NCBI GenBank assembly: GCA_023105745.1
Contig: JALGQZ010000013.1
Coordinates: 24,624,605 to 24,688,604 of the forward strand
Reading direction: 5' to 3'
Length of the DNA stretch: 64,000 nt
Source of the DNA: Austropuccinia psidii
Lineage: Eukaryota; Basidiomycota; Pucciniomycetes; Pucciniales; Sphaerophragmiaceae
Of the stretch, positions 48,467-58,739 are shown in pieces; position 1 is the first letter of the stretch; every line of letters starts with the position of its first letter. A model generated the notes under the pieces. That model ran no database searches, was not told the DNA's origin, and was given only the letters and a program-made list of their open reading frames with translations. The translations under genes and the position numbers were made by a program.

Positions 48467-51400
48467 TGTGAGCCTCAAAGGTATTTTAATATACCCCAAA
48501 GACCACAAAGAGTTATAATAATTCATAATTAAAAAAATAAATTGACTTTAAACATAAAAAAGAAACTCAAATATAAATATAAAATTTTAATACAAAAAAT
48601 GGAAATTCTCAATGAAAATTTAATAATGAAATTGTATCAAAATTTAAAAATGTAAGAATATATTTTTGCATGAAAAAAAATAAGTAAAAATAAAGTTTAA
48701 TCAAAAATATTAAAATTAAGATATCTTTTGAATAAATCTAATGAGACTTATTATCACTTTTTTCCAATAAATAAACTTAGAAGAATTATTTCACAATTAT
48801 AATCCTCATGAAAAATGAGGTGGGATGACCTCTGGGTGAAAATTCTGTAGCTCAACTCTATGTAAGCTTGATTTTAGTTTTTCAATATTTTCTGTATGAA
48901 AATCTTAAAATCCTGAAAAATTTGAGTAAATTTGCACCACATGTGGTGTTAACCATCAATTTTTGTGTTAAGATTGAGTTGGGGTGTGTAGCTTAGAAGC
49001 TATGAGGAATTGAAGTATTTTCAATTAAAATGTCAAAATTTGCACCTGTATTACATAATTTAACTTGGATTTACATATGTGGAATCAATAGTTACAGTTT
49101 TTTACTTTTAATATTCAATTGAATGAAATATCAAAGCTTTTATTATAATAAATGATGAGGAATTTAAGAAAAAATAAATTGGAAAGATTAATTTTGGGGG
49201 GAAAAGGAAACTGGGCTCCAACGTGCCAGAATATGCCAAATTCCTTGCTGACAGGCATGGGTTGTCAAAATTCACCCAAACTTTAATCACTTTTGGCAGG
49301 GAATTGAGTCACAGGGTATGTGACTCAATTGATGATGAGGTTTTGATACCAACAAGGTCAGTTTTAACTTTTGCAAAGAGGGTAAAACTACCCTCAAGTT
49401 AAAACAAAATTATTGAAAAGAGTTGTAACTGGTTTTAAGGTCTGTTAAACACATTTTTAACTGGTTTTAAGGTCTCTTAAACACATTGTGAATTTTTTTT
49501 AAGGATTTAAACCAAGTATTACTATAGCAATGACTGATTTAAGGGACTAAAATGGCTAAAACAAGCCCTTTTTTGGTCTAAACCAGGGTTAAATGATGCC
49601 ATAATTGGATTCTCTGTTATCAGTGTGTTTATAACTACTTATTAGAGTAAATTTTACTTTTGAAGTAAGAGAATTGCTTGACATAAAAGAATGTCTGCTT
49701 TGCCCCACATTTCTCTTCATGTTATAATCCTTTCTTCTTGAATTTAGTTTAACAACTTTAAAATCAATTAATAAAATATCACAGCCACCAATTTTAAATC
49801 ATTTTGACCTTCTCAACCATTTGCAAAAATAGCTATAATAATTCTTGCCCTTGAACCACTCCAAAAGTGAATTGAAGCATCTTTCATAACTGTTAGCTTT
49901 TTCATTTTGTTTCCATATTGTGAGCCTTGAGGTATATTTTACATACCCAAATAGCCACAAATATCTTTAAAAATAAATTTTGAACTATGCATAACCCATA
50001 AGTCATGCATATATTCAAAATGGCTTATTTTTTATTTCAGAAAAGATGAATAACTTTTCTGTGAGTAAGTAAATCCATGGATTTAAAGCCATATTTGTAT
50101 TCTACATAAAAACTCACCTAGGGTAACTTCATAGAGTGAATAAGCATAAATTAACTCTAAGAGGTGGTAGTATGGAAAATACTTCAATATCACATCATCA
50201 ATACCACATAAAAGAATTGTGAATTTTTTTTCTCAGCTTCACACCAAAATGATGGGAATGTGAGAAATCCCATGTTGCATATACACTAAGAATAATGTTA
50301 TTCATGTTTGTGGCACTTACTATTATGGTATTCTTACATACACTTTTGGCACACCCATAGTGGATATTAGTCTTTAAGCCTGAATTTCTATTTTTGACGT
50401 GAAAATAGTCAAGGGAGACAAAAGACATCAAAGAGAGCCAGGATACCCCAATTCTGAGGCCTCTGAGGCATGTAAAGCTCTAAATCTTAGATCCATGGCT
50501 GATCTTGGCCCAATTAGTATACCAAAACCTTTTGGGAACTTGGTTACAAAGTTAAACTCTAATTAAATCATAAGAAAACAGGAAATAAGCTGCTATTCTG
50601 ACATGCCAAGGAGGTGAAGAGCAACTTGGACTCCTGTAACTATGTCAATTATTAATTATTTTCCATGGATAAGCCCTTAAAGAGTAATTGAAACCCTTTT
50701 TTGGACTACTATCCATTGATTTACCTCATAGCAACCAGCGATATAGCACTATTTGCAATTCTATGTAGAAATGAGGTAAAAACTTCAAAAATTCATTAAA
50801 AATACAATTCTCAATTAATTTTTCTGAATCTCTCAGGACTAATTGCGAACAGTATAGCTCATATAAAAACCAAAAAAATCATACTTTTCTAAGTAAAATT
50901 GAAAGTTTTACCTACAGTCCATTTTTGATAATTCTACATGTAATACTGAATGTTCAAAAATTCACAGAAAATACAACCTGTGATGAAATTTCCAAAAAGA
51001 TTGATAAATTTGAGAAATTAATGTTCATTTTTAAATAAAAGAAGATTTACAGTTGTTACTACTTTTATTCTTAACCATATTTGGGTTGGTAGTCACATAA
51101 AAGCTTCAATTGAGTAATTATAATAATCTTACATGACAACAGATGATGAAATCATTAATCCAAAAAGGATTACTGTTTTCTCACTCACTGGTTTTTCATT
51201 TTTCTTCATGGAACCCCTCTGTGAGCTGTCTTAGACTTAAAAGAGGCCTCCTCTTGCTGTTTTTTCCAAATAATCACATTATTCAATTATACCATTATTA
51301 CCAACAAGTAAGTATTAGTTAATTTTTTCTTAAGTGTTTTATTCTTTAATAATTAATGAGAGATACTTGAAAGAATAGAAATAAAATATATATTGTTTTA

Positions 51401-52169
51401 ATCCTGTTATAAATAAATTTTGATCTTTTAAATCCACAATTATCCTTCAAATTTCTCTACTATTATCTTTCAATAAGTTCTTTGGAGTATTAGTGAGTGT
51501 TTTGTCTTAATTCTTCTAGTTTTCTTCAAGAGTCATCTTTATCATTGTTCTTGTAAAAGATAATTATATATTTAAATGATTTCATTATTTTAATCAAGAA
51601 GTTTTTATTATTAAAGTCTTCTTGTAGAGAATTACTGCTTAATGTTATAATCACTAGTAGTGTATAACAAGTAAAATAAATAATTAATTGATTAAATATT
51701 TAATTGTGGTTATAATAGCTTGTATTATTATATTTAATAAGAACAGTCATAGTACTATTGATTAATAGTAATATTATCAACAGTTTCATAAACACATCTT
51801 ACACATATTCACTCTGGTTAATTTTGGGTGTGTTTCATCTTCAATATTTGTTTTAGAGAATATTTTCTCATATCAATTACCTTACTTTATTTTCTCAATT
51901 AATTCCAATTGAAATTCCTCTTGAAGAAATTCCTTTTTTAGCCATAAATATTTTTTTAGAGTATTTTTGGATACCTTGTCATTTTTTTGAAAACAATAGA
52001 TCTTTATAAAATTAATGTTTTATACTAACAAAGCTAAAAACAAAAGATTTTGGGGTTTTTCTCTGAAACTCTTAAAATTTAGCATTTTTTTAAATTTTAC
52101 CTTATAAAACTTTTGTGGACAGTAAAAGTATTTTATTTTTGAATAATATTTTCATATCAAAACCTTACA
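48467..52169 (+). repeat. LTR-2 type, 3' LTR of element D (interrupted)
   Basis: Starts TGTGAGCCTCAAAGG, ends CCTTACA. After removal of the solo LTR at 49919-51803 and one catat, it is about 1813 bp, the same length as the solo LTR-2 in element B. Confidence 0.9.
49919..51803 (+). mobile_element. Solo LTR-1 inserted in the 3' LTR of D
   Basis: TGTGAGCCTTGAGG at the start, CATCTTACA at the end, 1885 bp, flanked by an exact catat duplication (49914-49918 and 51804-51808). It is in the opposite orientation to the LTRs of A and B. No internal region remains. Confidence 0.95.
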
Positions 52170-53244
52170 GCACTTTTGGTGTCATGAGTTTTCTCTCACT
52201 CTGAGTCACAGGCTGACAATATTTTTTCAAGGAGAAAGAAGAAGCCAATGGCCAAAGATACAACCAATGAAATTTATATATCACAAGTAAAATATTTTAA
52301 GAAGGAATAAAAGAAATTCTAAGAATATAAAAATGAAATAAAATGGTACAAATGAAAAAATTGAGATTATCAGTCTTCACTCTGAAAGGATGTGTTAAAA
52401 TAAAGAGTAAGAACTGATTCAGTAGACTTTTTAATTGCTCAAATATTTTCCAGGACATGAAAGATTTTCCAGTATATATAGAAACATGTCAACTTACTCC
52501 TTACAGGTTGAAAACTAATTGCTTTATTGGTGGATAGATATATTGACTATTTTTAGAAAATATAGCTTTTCCAAATTAGGAAACTAACTGAGTGTATTTG
52601 TATACCCAAATTATTCAGTTGGATCAACCCAAAGGGCCAATTCCATAGAGGTTTTTTCTTCCTGCATCCTTTATGTTCTTAATTGTGTTGTCTATAGAAT
52701 AATGAGATTTTTGTATTTTTTAATGGGGCTTGAATCATTCTTGGCCTCATTTCTTGAAGATACATGGAAATTATTCTCATGAGGGAATACTATACACTTG
52801 AGGAAACAGCTTTATTGAAGGCAAAATCTGGTCTTGAATGACTATAGCTCCTGATGTTGAATCTTGTCTTCTTGAAATTGTTTTTCTTCAATAAATTTTC
52901 CATAAATAGGTAATGGAAGGAAATCTGTGGCAGCAGAATATTTACCATTAAAAATGAGGCATGGATCTAATTTGGAGAAATGTGTGGTCATGGTCCATTT
53001 TTTAAGCTCCATGGCCCTCTTAGTAATTTTTGGACTATAAGTTTCTTGAGGAAATTCCTGTAAAAAAAATTATTAGGAGTGAGGGGATTTAACCTTAACT
53101 CCACTCAAACTCACCAAGCCATAAAATACTTTCTGAGTATGGACATTCAGTTTCAGAAAGCTTGTTTTGAAACAGCTTAGAGTTGGATTCACCAATACAG
53201 TCTGGAAATTATTGTACAAGATTGATTCACCAAGTACAGTTTTT
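52170..53244. other. Relic G: LTR-3 end fragment and about 1 kb of unassigned sequence
   Basis: GAGTCACAGGCTGACA at 52203-52218 is exactly the terminal sequence of LTR-3, so a third LTR-3 copy was cut off here by element D. The next kilobase up to the following LTR-3 copy (53245) could be what is left of its internal region. Broken minus-strand frames read, for example, M-T-T-H-F-S-K-L-D-P-C-L-I-F but I do not recognise the protein. 53080-53130 resembles the C LTR at 11395. Confidence 0.5.
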
Positions 53245-53453
53245 GTCAAGCTGACTCTATAATATGGCTTTGAAAGGATCATAAAAAGCTATGGCTGCAT
53301 GTGTGACACAATGATAATAGTAAAGAATCAGTGATAGGATTAGTAGAAGGGTTATAATAATGAAAGTGTGTTATGGTGAGTACTACTGATAGTGCTGGGG
53401 GAAGTGTTTAACTGTTGGTTTACAATAATAAACACTACAATGATTAAAGTTTA

Positions 53454-53589
53454 GGGCAGTGATATTTCCACGCCTTAACCTAAAATTTACGCCTACGCCT
53501 ACGCATAAAATTGTGGATTCAGATATTCCTTCACGCCTTTCATGGATGTAGTTTGCTAAATCCACGCATCCAAGTCATTACTAAATCCA
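53454..53589 (+). repeat. Left TIR of the Mutator-like element
   Basis: 136 bp, inverted copy at 58604-58739. It contains the internal direct repeat CGCCTACGCCTACGC and a second block CTTCACGCCTTTCATGG, which may be transposase-binding sites (inference). Confidence 0.9.
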
Positions 53590-53676
53590 TGCCAAATAAG
53601 ATGTTGATAAGATTTTTATCTCAGAAATTTGACAAAAAAATCTAAAATGAAAAAATGCTATATAAAAGTGATCTGT

Positions 53677-54773
53677 CTACATTTTTGGAATAATTTTTAT
53701 TGATGAGGAATATACTCTTCTCCAATTTGAAGCTGATTGATGTGAATGTGCCCCAGGCCACTGTGGTGGCAATTTGGGAGGAGGTAATTTGCCTATGTCA
53801 TGTTCATTTAAAATGATGAGTATCCAATGATTACCATTTATGTGACCTAGGGAGATTTGATGCATAATTGAAACTCCACATGGACTGCATAGGGTTGGAA
53901 GGAATGTCTGTGGTGGGAAGTTCTGCCAATCTGGATGGAAAAATACAAATGGACGCTTATATGTATTTGTCAATATTAGTCTATGATCCCATTTGCTTAA
54001 CCAATTATCCATTCTTGTAATAGCTGTAGCCATCAGATTATCTCTTATCTTATCCATTTCCACTGCTCCTCCCAATATTTGGTTGTAATAATTGCGATTC
54101 CTATCAATTTCTTCTATCAAATCGTGTCTCACTTCTCTCCAGCTCTTTTCCTTTTGTGGGCTTGAAAGTGACAATCCTTTTGCCACTGCATGGAATCCAC
54201 AATTCCCATCTGCAGGAGGATTAAAAATTTTCTCAATGAACTTGTGCATGAAAGGTGGCTGTATCTGATCAATATAGAGAGTCTTTGAAAAGGAGGTTAT
54301 TTTTCAGTTATTCATTTGCATATCAAATTTTATCCACTCACTGGTTCTTCCAAACAATTTGAGTTATTTTGGGGTCTCAAGTTTATTTCCAATTTTCCTA
54401 TATCATTTAACAATTTTCTTTTTCTTTTTGTAGTAGTTTCATCATCTTGGCTTGCCTCTTTTTGCATCAAATAGAACTTTTCCCCCCTCATAAATTGAGC
54501 TTTGGGACCAATAGTAGCTCTGTGCATCTTTTTAAGAAATCTTTTGTGACGATTCAGGATATCCTGCTCAATTTCAAATTTGGATGGAAGCCTTTTGGTA
54601 GACTTTACCCTTTTTCTTTTTAGTGATGGCCTACCACGGGAAATTAAAGCCTTTTTGGGGTGACAAAGCTTAATGCTTGTGTATTGAAAGCTAAGGAGCT
54701 CCTGAATTTGTTTGATCAATTTTTTTTGTAATGGTATTTCATTTTCATCAACTTCCTTTTCAATCTTTTCCAT
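53677..54773 (-). CDS. OTU-type cysteine protease protein of the Mutator-like element
   Basis: Two exons on the minus strand, 54773-54342 and 54282-53677, with a 59-nt GTGAGT...AAAG intron in phase 0, give 345 residues. Residues about 1-30 are Glu/Lys-rich. Around residue 40 is a basic ISRGRPSLKRKRVKSTKRLPSKFE segment, the AT-hook-like linker that precedes the OTU domain in rust MULE proteins. From residue 165 is an OTU domain: P-P-A-D-G-N-C-G-F with catalytic D169 and C172, and G-N-H-W-I-L-I with catalytic H296. OTU proteases remove ubiquitin-like modifiers. In MULEs they usually form the C-terminus of a transposase fusion. Upstream of 54773 a stop is in frame and no transposase core is visible, so this is either an amputated fusion or a captured stand-alone gene. 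The catalytic residues being intact suggests it has not decayed long. Confidence 0.75.
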
Positions 54774-54785
54774 TTGTTGTTTCAA

Positions 54786-55089
54786 ATTCCATTATGAAAA
54801 AAAACACCCTTTGGAGTCTAATTTAATCATGAAATTACCTAAAAAGGTTGGTATTGACAAAGAAATTCAAAAGGTGTAGTAGAGTGTGCGTGTGTCATAT
54901 TACTTATTATTACCTGTGACCAGAAATTCATCACTATTGAGTGCAGAATATGCTTACTGTGCGGAGTCATGACTTTGAACAGCTTTGTGCCAAGCGGCTT
55001 ATAAGATTATGCAGTGTGCTTTTTTCAACTGAGTTCAAAAAAAGTCATGGGTAACAAGTTGATGCCACAATTATCACAATAGAGAATAA
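54786..55089. other. Internal non-coding stretch of the Mutator-like element
   Basis: Where the MULE catalytic domain would be expected upstream of the OTU gene there are only short frames and no D-D-E or SWIM-type motif. Confidence 0.6.
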
Positions 55090-55352
55090 TTGTGCTTGTG
55101 GGAATTTAGCGTAAAAAGAGAAAACTATGAGAGCAGTGATGCCAGGGACCTTCTGAGGGGCTTTAACCCACAGAGCCTACCTGTTCCACCAAGGAAGAAT
55201 GAGTTGGATTTGGTTTTCCAAAGCTATTGTCACCAACCACCCAGATTCACAACCCAGGTGCCCCCGGGTGAGTCTGGCCAGTGCCCAGGATTGAACATGC
55301 TACCTTTCAACCAGTTTGAGAGGCAGATGCTCTAACCATTAGGTCATTCACA
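55090..55352 (-). repeat. tRNA-derived SINE-like unit
   Basis: On the minus strand, from 55352 downward, a tRNA-like head has GACCTAATGGTTAGAGC (A-box like) and GTTCAATCCTGG (B-box like) about 35 bases later. A non-tRNA body of about 180 bp that is notably GC-richer than the surroundings follows, and the unit ends near a T-rich TTTTCTCTTTTT tail. This is the plan of a SINE with an internal RNA polymerase III promoter. The acceptor stem does not pair, so it is not a working tRNA gene. Confidence 0.65.
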
Positions 55353-56639
55353 CATCACGAAAAGGGCTGACGTTTCAGATGCAACGTCGCGCCGATGTTG
55401 CAGTGACGTTGCATGAAAATGGTGCTGAGCTGACACTAAATATTGTTGTTATCATCATTCTCCAAAAAAAAACAGAATGTTTGATAAGCTTGTTGAATTG
55501 TTTGCGAATCAAAGGAAAATTTGAAACACTTCGCTATCTTCATGTGAGGAATCATAAATTATGCAAAGAGACAGAAACAACTTAGCAAATGAAAAAGAAG
55601 TAAAAGGCGCATGACACTAAAAAAATAGACGATGGTTTTGCTTATATCTTACACTCTTGGCCAAGTGGTACGCCGCTGATATAAGTCCTTCAGTAGAAAA
55701 TTGTTACTTCTCCTGGCCTTTACATATTTATCAAATCCTGGTTGCAGAACACATCCAACCGCAAACACATGTTTTGTGTTGATACAATGAACTGTGACTA
55801 CAACAAAGCATTTGGCTCGCAATTCTGGTCTATTGTTCCATTGAAAGCCCTCCTGCAAAGACATGGCATTGAGAATCACATATAATTTAATAGCCTTTCG
55901 ATTAGCGATCTGAGATTAGCACTTCTGAAATTGGAAAAAGTTAGAAGCATTTGCTTGTCCGTTCATTGTATTTGGATCAACATTGCACAGCCTTGTTGAC
56001 AAGCAAATAACAATAAATGAACAAAAAAAAACTTGGCTGTGTTGAAAACAAAACTGAGTGAATAAGGGTATCAGAAAGGGAGCTTCATCCTGTGCGCGCA
56101 CAATAAAACCTCAGGGTGCTCAAAGGGGCTCATCCAAATACGACTTCACCCTTCAACCGATTCTGATTTCTTCCTCATATCAGAGATTATATCTTTACTT
56201 TATCAATCACTTGTTATCGCAATACTTTAGGGTATCTTCCTTATTAGTTGAAAGCTAATTCTCTTGGATCTCAACTCATCTTGCAAGCTTTAATTTTGGG
56301 AATGGCTTTCAATTAATTAGCCGCAGTCTTCATAAACTGTTCAAATTAATTTACTTTCTTATTGTTTTATTTTATTCAACTTAATTAACTCCAATTGAAG
56401 TAAATTATATAATTCAAAATCACTATGGGTAGCAACAAAGAAAAATGATGAGTACTCTTTTTCATGTGATACATGAAAATTACCACATCCGAGATAATTA
56501 TCCAGGCGACTTCTCAAGATAAAACTCAAGTGTGGGAAGGTCAACTCGAATTAGTGTCAGCTCAGGACCATTTGCATGCAACGTCACTGCAACATCAGCG
56601 CGACGTTGCAAATGCAACGTCAGGATTTTTCCTGATGTG
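55351..56639. mobile_element. Small TIR transposon nested in the Mutator-like element
   Basis: About 89-bp inverted repeats (55351-55439 and 56551-56639), starting CACATCA(C/G)GAAAA and ending at TTAGTGTCA. The TIRs contain GCAACGTC/GACGTTGC motifs in both orientations. The 1.1-kb interior has only short frames (for example 55649-55879 minus) without a recognised transposase, so it is non-autonomous. No clear target duplication was found; the left end abuts the SINE-like head. Confidence 0.8.
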
Positions 56640-56953
56640 TCACATCACATTGACTTCCTCCTACACTTTGGGAGCAAAATCCCCAATCCACCTGCATTCT
56701 TTTCACTTTGGATATAATCACTGAAACCTATTTTTTTTTTAATTCAAAATATTATTTTCTTTGATACAAAATAATACTCATAACCCAAAACTTGTAATTA
56801 AAAGATACCCAAGTGAGTTGCTTTTTTAATTTTCAATTTACCAATATGACCACAATTTTTTGCAAAAAAAACATTTTATTTTTTTTAAAAATTTTTTAAT
56901 TTTTTTTTTTTTTTCAAAATTTTGATTTTTAATTATTTTTATTTTTATTTGAA
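56640..56953. other. Spacer between the small TIR element and the hairpin array
   Basis: AT-rich, with growing T and A tracts toward the array. No gene or repeat recognised apart from TCACATCACATT next to the TIR. Confidence 0.5.
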
Positions 56954-58026
56954 TTGATTGCTGTGGCTCTTACAGCCCCAGCAATCAAAAGTTTGTTACA
57001 AAAAAACTTTTTTTTACTTTTAATTTTTTAATTTTTTTATTTATTTAAATTGATCGCTGGGACTCTTACAGCCCCAGAAATCAAAAGTTTTTTTAAAAAA
57101 AAACTTTTTTTATTTTTTTTTTAAAAATATTAATTTTTAATTATTATTTTTTTTTTTATTTAAATTGCTTGCTGGGGCTCTTACAGCCCCAGCAATCAAA
57201 AGTTTTTTTAAAAAAAAACTCTTTTTATTTTTTCTTATTGAAATTGATCACTGGGGCTCTTACAGCCCCAGCGATCAAAAGTTTTTTTAAAAAAAAATTA
57301 ATTTTCAATTATTTTAATTTTATTTTTATTTTTTTTTATTGAAATTGATCACTGGGGCTCTTACAGCCCCAGCGATCAGGAGTTTTTTTTAAAAAAAAAC
57401 TTTTTTTATTTTTTTTTATTTAAATTGCTAGCTGGGGCTCTTACAGCCCTAGCAATCAAAACTTTTTTATTTTTTTTTATTTAAATTGCTAGCTGGGGCT
57501 CTTACAGCCCCAGCAATCAAAAGTTTTTAAAAAAAAAAACTTTTTTTGTTTTTTTTAAAAAAAAATTAATATTTAATTTTTTTTTTATTTTTTTTTATTG
57601 AAATTGATCACTGGGGCTCTTACAGCCCCAGTGATCAAAAGTTTTTTTAAAAAATTTTTTTCATTTTATTTTTTTTTAGTTAAATTGATCACTGGCGCTC
57701 TTACAGCCCCAGCGATCAAAAGTTTTTGCAAAAAAAACTTTTTTTTTTTAATATTTTATTTTTTTTTATTTAAATTGAGATTAAAAATTTTTAAAAAAAG
57801 AAACATTTTTTTTTTTTTTAAAAAAAATAATGAAAAATTAATTTATTTTATTTTTTTAAAAAAAAAACATGATTTTATTTTTTAATATTTTATCTTTTTT
57901 TATTTAAATTCATTTCTGTGGCTCTTACAGCCCCAGCAATCACAATTTTTTGAAAAAAAAAAATTATTTTATTTTTTTTAATTTAAATTGATTGCTGGGG
58001 CTCTCTTACAGCCCCAGCGATCACAA
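56954..58026. repeat. Array of 11 hairpin-forming repeats separated by T/A tracts
   Basis: Eleven units start near 56954, 57050, 57164, 57244, 57345, 57424, 57485, 57604, 57685, 57909 and 57988. The consensus is arm TTGATCRCTGGGGCT, loop CTTAC, arm AGCCCCAGYGATCAA, i.e. a 15-bp stem with a 5-nt loop. Units are joined by long T runs then A runs, which themselves can pair (AAAAGTTTTTTT / AAAAAAACTTTTT). In the 57604 unit both arms carry CACTGG/CCAGTG, a matched change. The array lies between the OTU gene and the right TIR. Confidence 0.92.
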
Positions 58027-58055
58027 TGTTTTTTCATATTTTTTGAAAAACATTT

Positions 58056-58425
58056 CATGGGAAGGACTATTTCACCAGTTGTAAATGATTTTTCTTCATC
58101 AATTAGTGACTCAATTCATCCAATAACTCTTTGTAAATCAAGCTTATCCAACAAAAACGGAAAGGATGAGTTGTTTTTGAATTCTGAGGATCATTCCATG
58201 GGAAGGACTATTTCACCAGCTGTGAATGATTCCCCCTTATCCAAAAATGACTCATCTTTAAATAAGAAATCCAATCATTCACATAGAAGATTTCAAATTG
58301 CACAAAAATTACTCACCCAAATTTTGGACCATGCATCAAGAAGCAGAGGTGAATTCAGTACCATTCCAGTTAAGCCCAAGCCAAATAGAATAAATAAACT
58401 TTTATTACCTTCCATAAATGGCTGA
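58056..58425 (+). CDS. Uncharacterised reading frame with internal duplication, right end of the Mutator-like element
   Basis: An open frame from the ATG at 58057 to the stop at 58425 gives a Ser/Asn/Lys-rich product of roughly 120 residues. A segment M-G-R-T-I-S-P-x-V-N-D occurs twice (about 58057 and 58201), reflecting a 40-bp direct DNA repeat. The C-terminal part is basic (H-R-R-F-Q-I-A-Q-K-L-L-T-Q-I-L). No domain was recognised. It points outward toward the right TIR, opposite to the OTU gene. It may be an exon of an accessory transposon gene or chance. Confidence 0.35.
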
Positions 58426-58603
58426 TTAGATTTTATTATCCTGTCCTTATGGTGGTTATTTTTTTCATGTAAGAGCAACTTTAGCAAGTACTTTGACATA
58501 TGCTGAGCTATCAAAACTTTTCTTAGAGACTCATATGAACATCAAAAATGAAAGTGGGTAACTGTGAAATTATAGTTCTTGTGGATTAAAGAAAATTGGG
58601 GTG

Positions 58604-58739
58604 TGGATTTAGTAATCACTTGGATGTGTGGATTTAGCAAACTACATCCATGAAAGGCGTGAAGGCGTATCTGAATCCACAATTTTATGCGTAGGCGTAG
58701 GCGTAAAGTTTAGGTTAAGGCGTGGAAATATCACTCCCC
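58604..58739 (-). repeat. Right TIR of the Mutator-like element
   Basis: Inverted copy of 53454-53589 with roughly seven to ten differences by eye over 136 bp. Confidence 0.9.

Larger units (their letters stand above)
38900..52169 (+). mobile_element. Element D: plus-strand Ty3 LTR retrotransposon with two later insertions
   Basis: 5' LTR 38900-40661, gag-pol 40900-48440, 3' LTR 48467-52169. The order Gag-PR-RT-RNaseH-IN-chromodomain-like tail and many shared residues show it is a divergent cousin of A and B. An LTR-3 copy interrupts pol (44908-46345) and a solo LTR-1 interrupts the 3' LTR (49919-51803). The flanks ttgtt and gcact do not match, so the target duplication is lost or one end is rearranged. 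Confidence 0.9.
53454..58739. mobile_element. Mutator-like DNA transposon with long TIRs, OTU gene and hairpin array
   Basis: 136-bp terminal inverted repeats (53454-53589 and 58604-58739) start GGG(C/G)AGTGATATTTCCACG and differ at only a few positions. The exact 8-bp duplication aaagttta is at 53446-53453 and 58740-58747. Long TIRs with 8-10 bp duplications fit MULEs, and the gene inside encodes the GRP/OTU tail typical of rust MULE proteins. No transposase catalytic core or SWIM zinc finger is visible, so it is probably non-autonomous. Its near-identical TIRs suggest it is among the younger insertions here. A hAT or KDZ element would also make 8-bp duplications, but TIR length argues against hAT. 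Confidence 0.88.

Noticed and set aside
55285..55352. Functional tRNA gene
   Set aside because: A- and B-box-like segments exist, but the acceptor and anticodon stems do not pair, and a SINE-like body continues past the tRNA part.
57598..57885. 95-residue frame in the hairpin array
   Set aside because: Encodes only Phe/Lys/Leu low-complexity from T/A tracts plus the translated hairpin.
56954..58026. Possible CRISPR-like array (regular repeats with spacers)
   Set aside because: The window is eukaryotic, the spacers are just A/T tracts, the repeats are palindromic hairpins of unequal spacing, and no cas-like gene is nearby.
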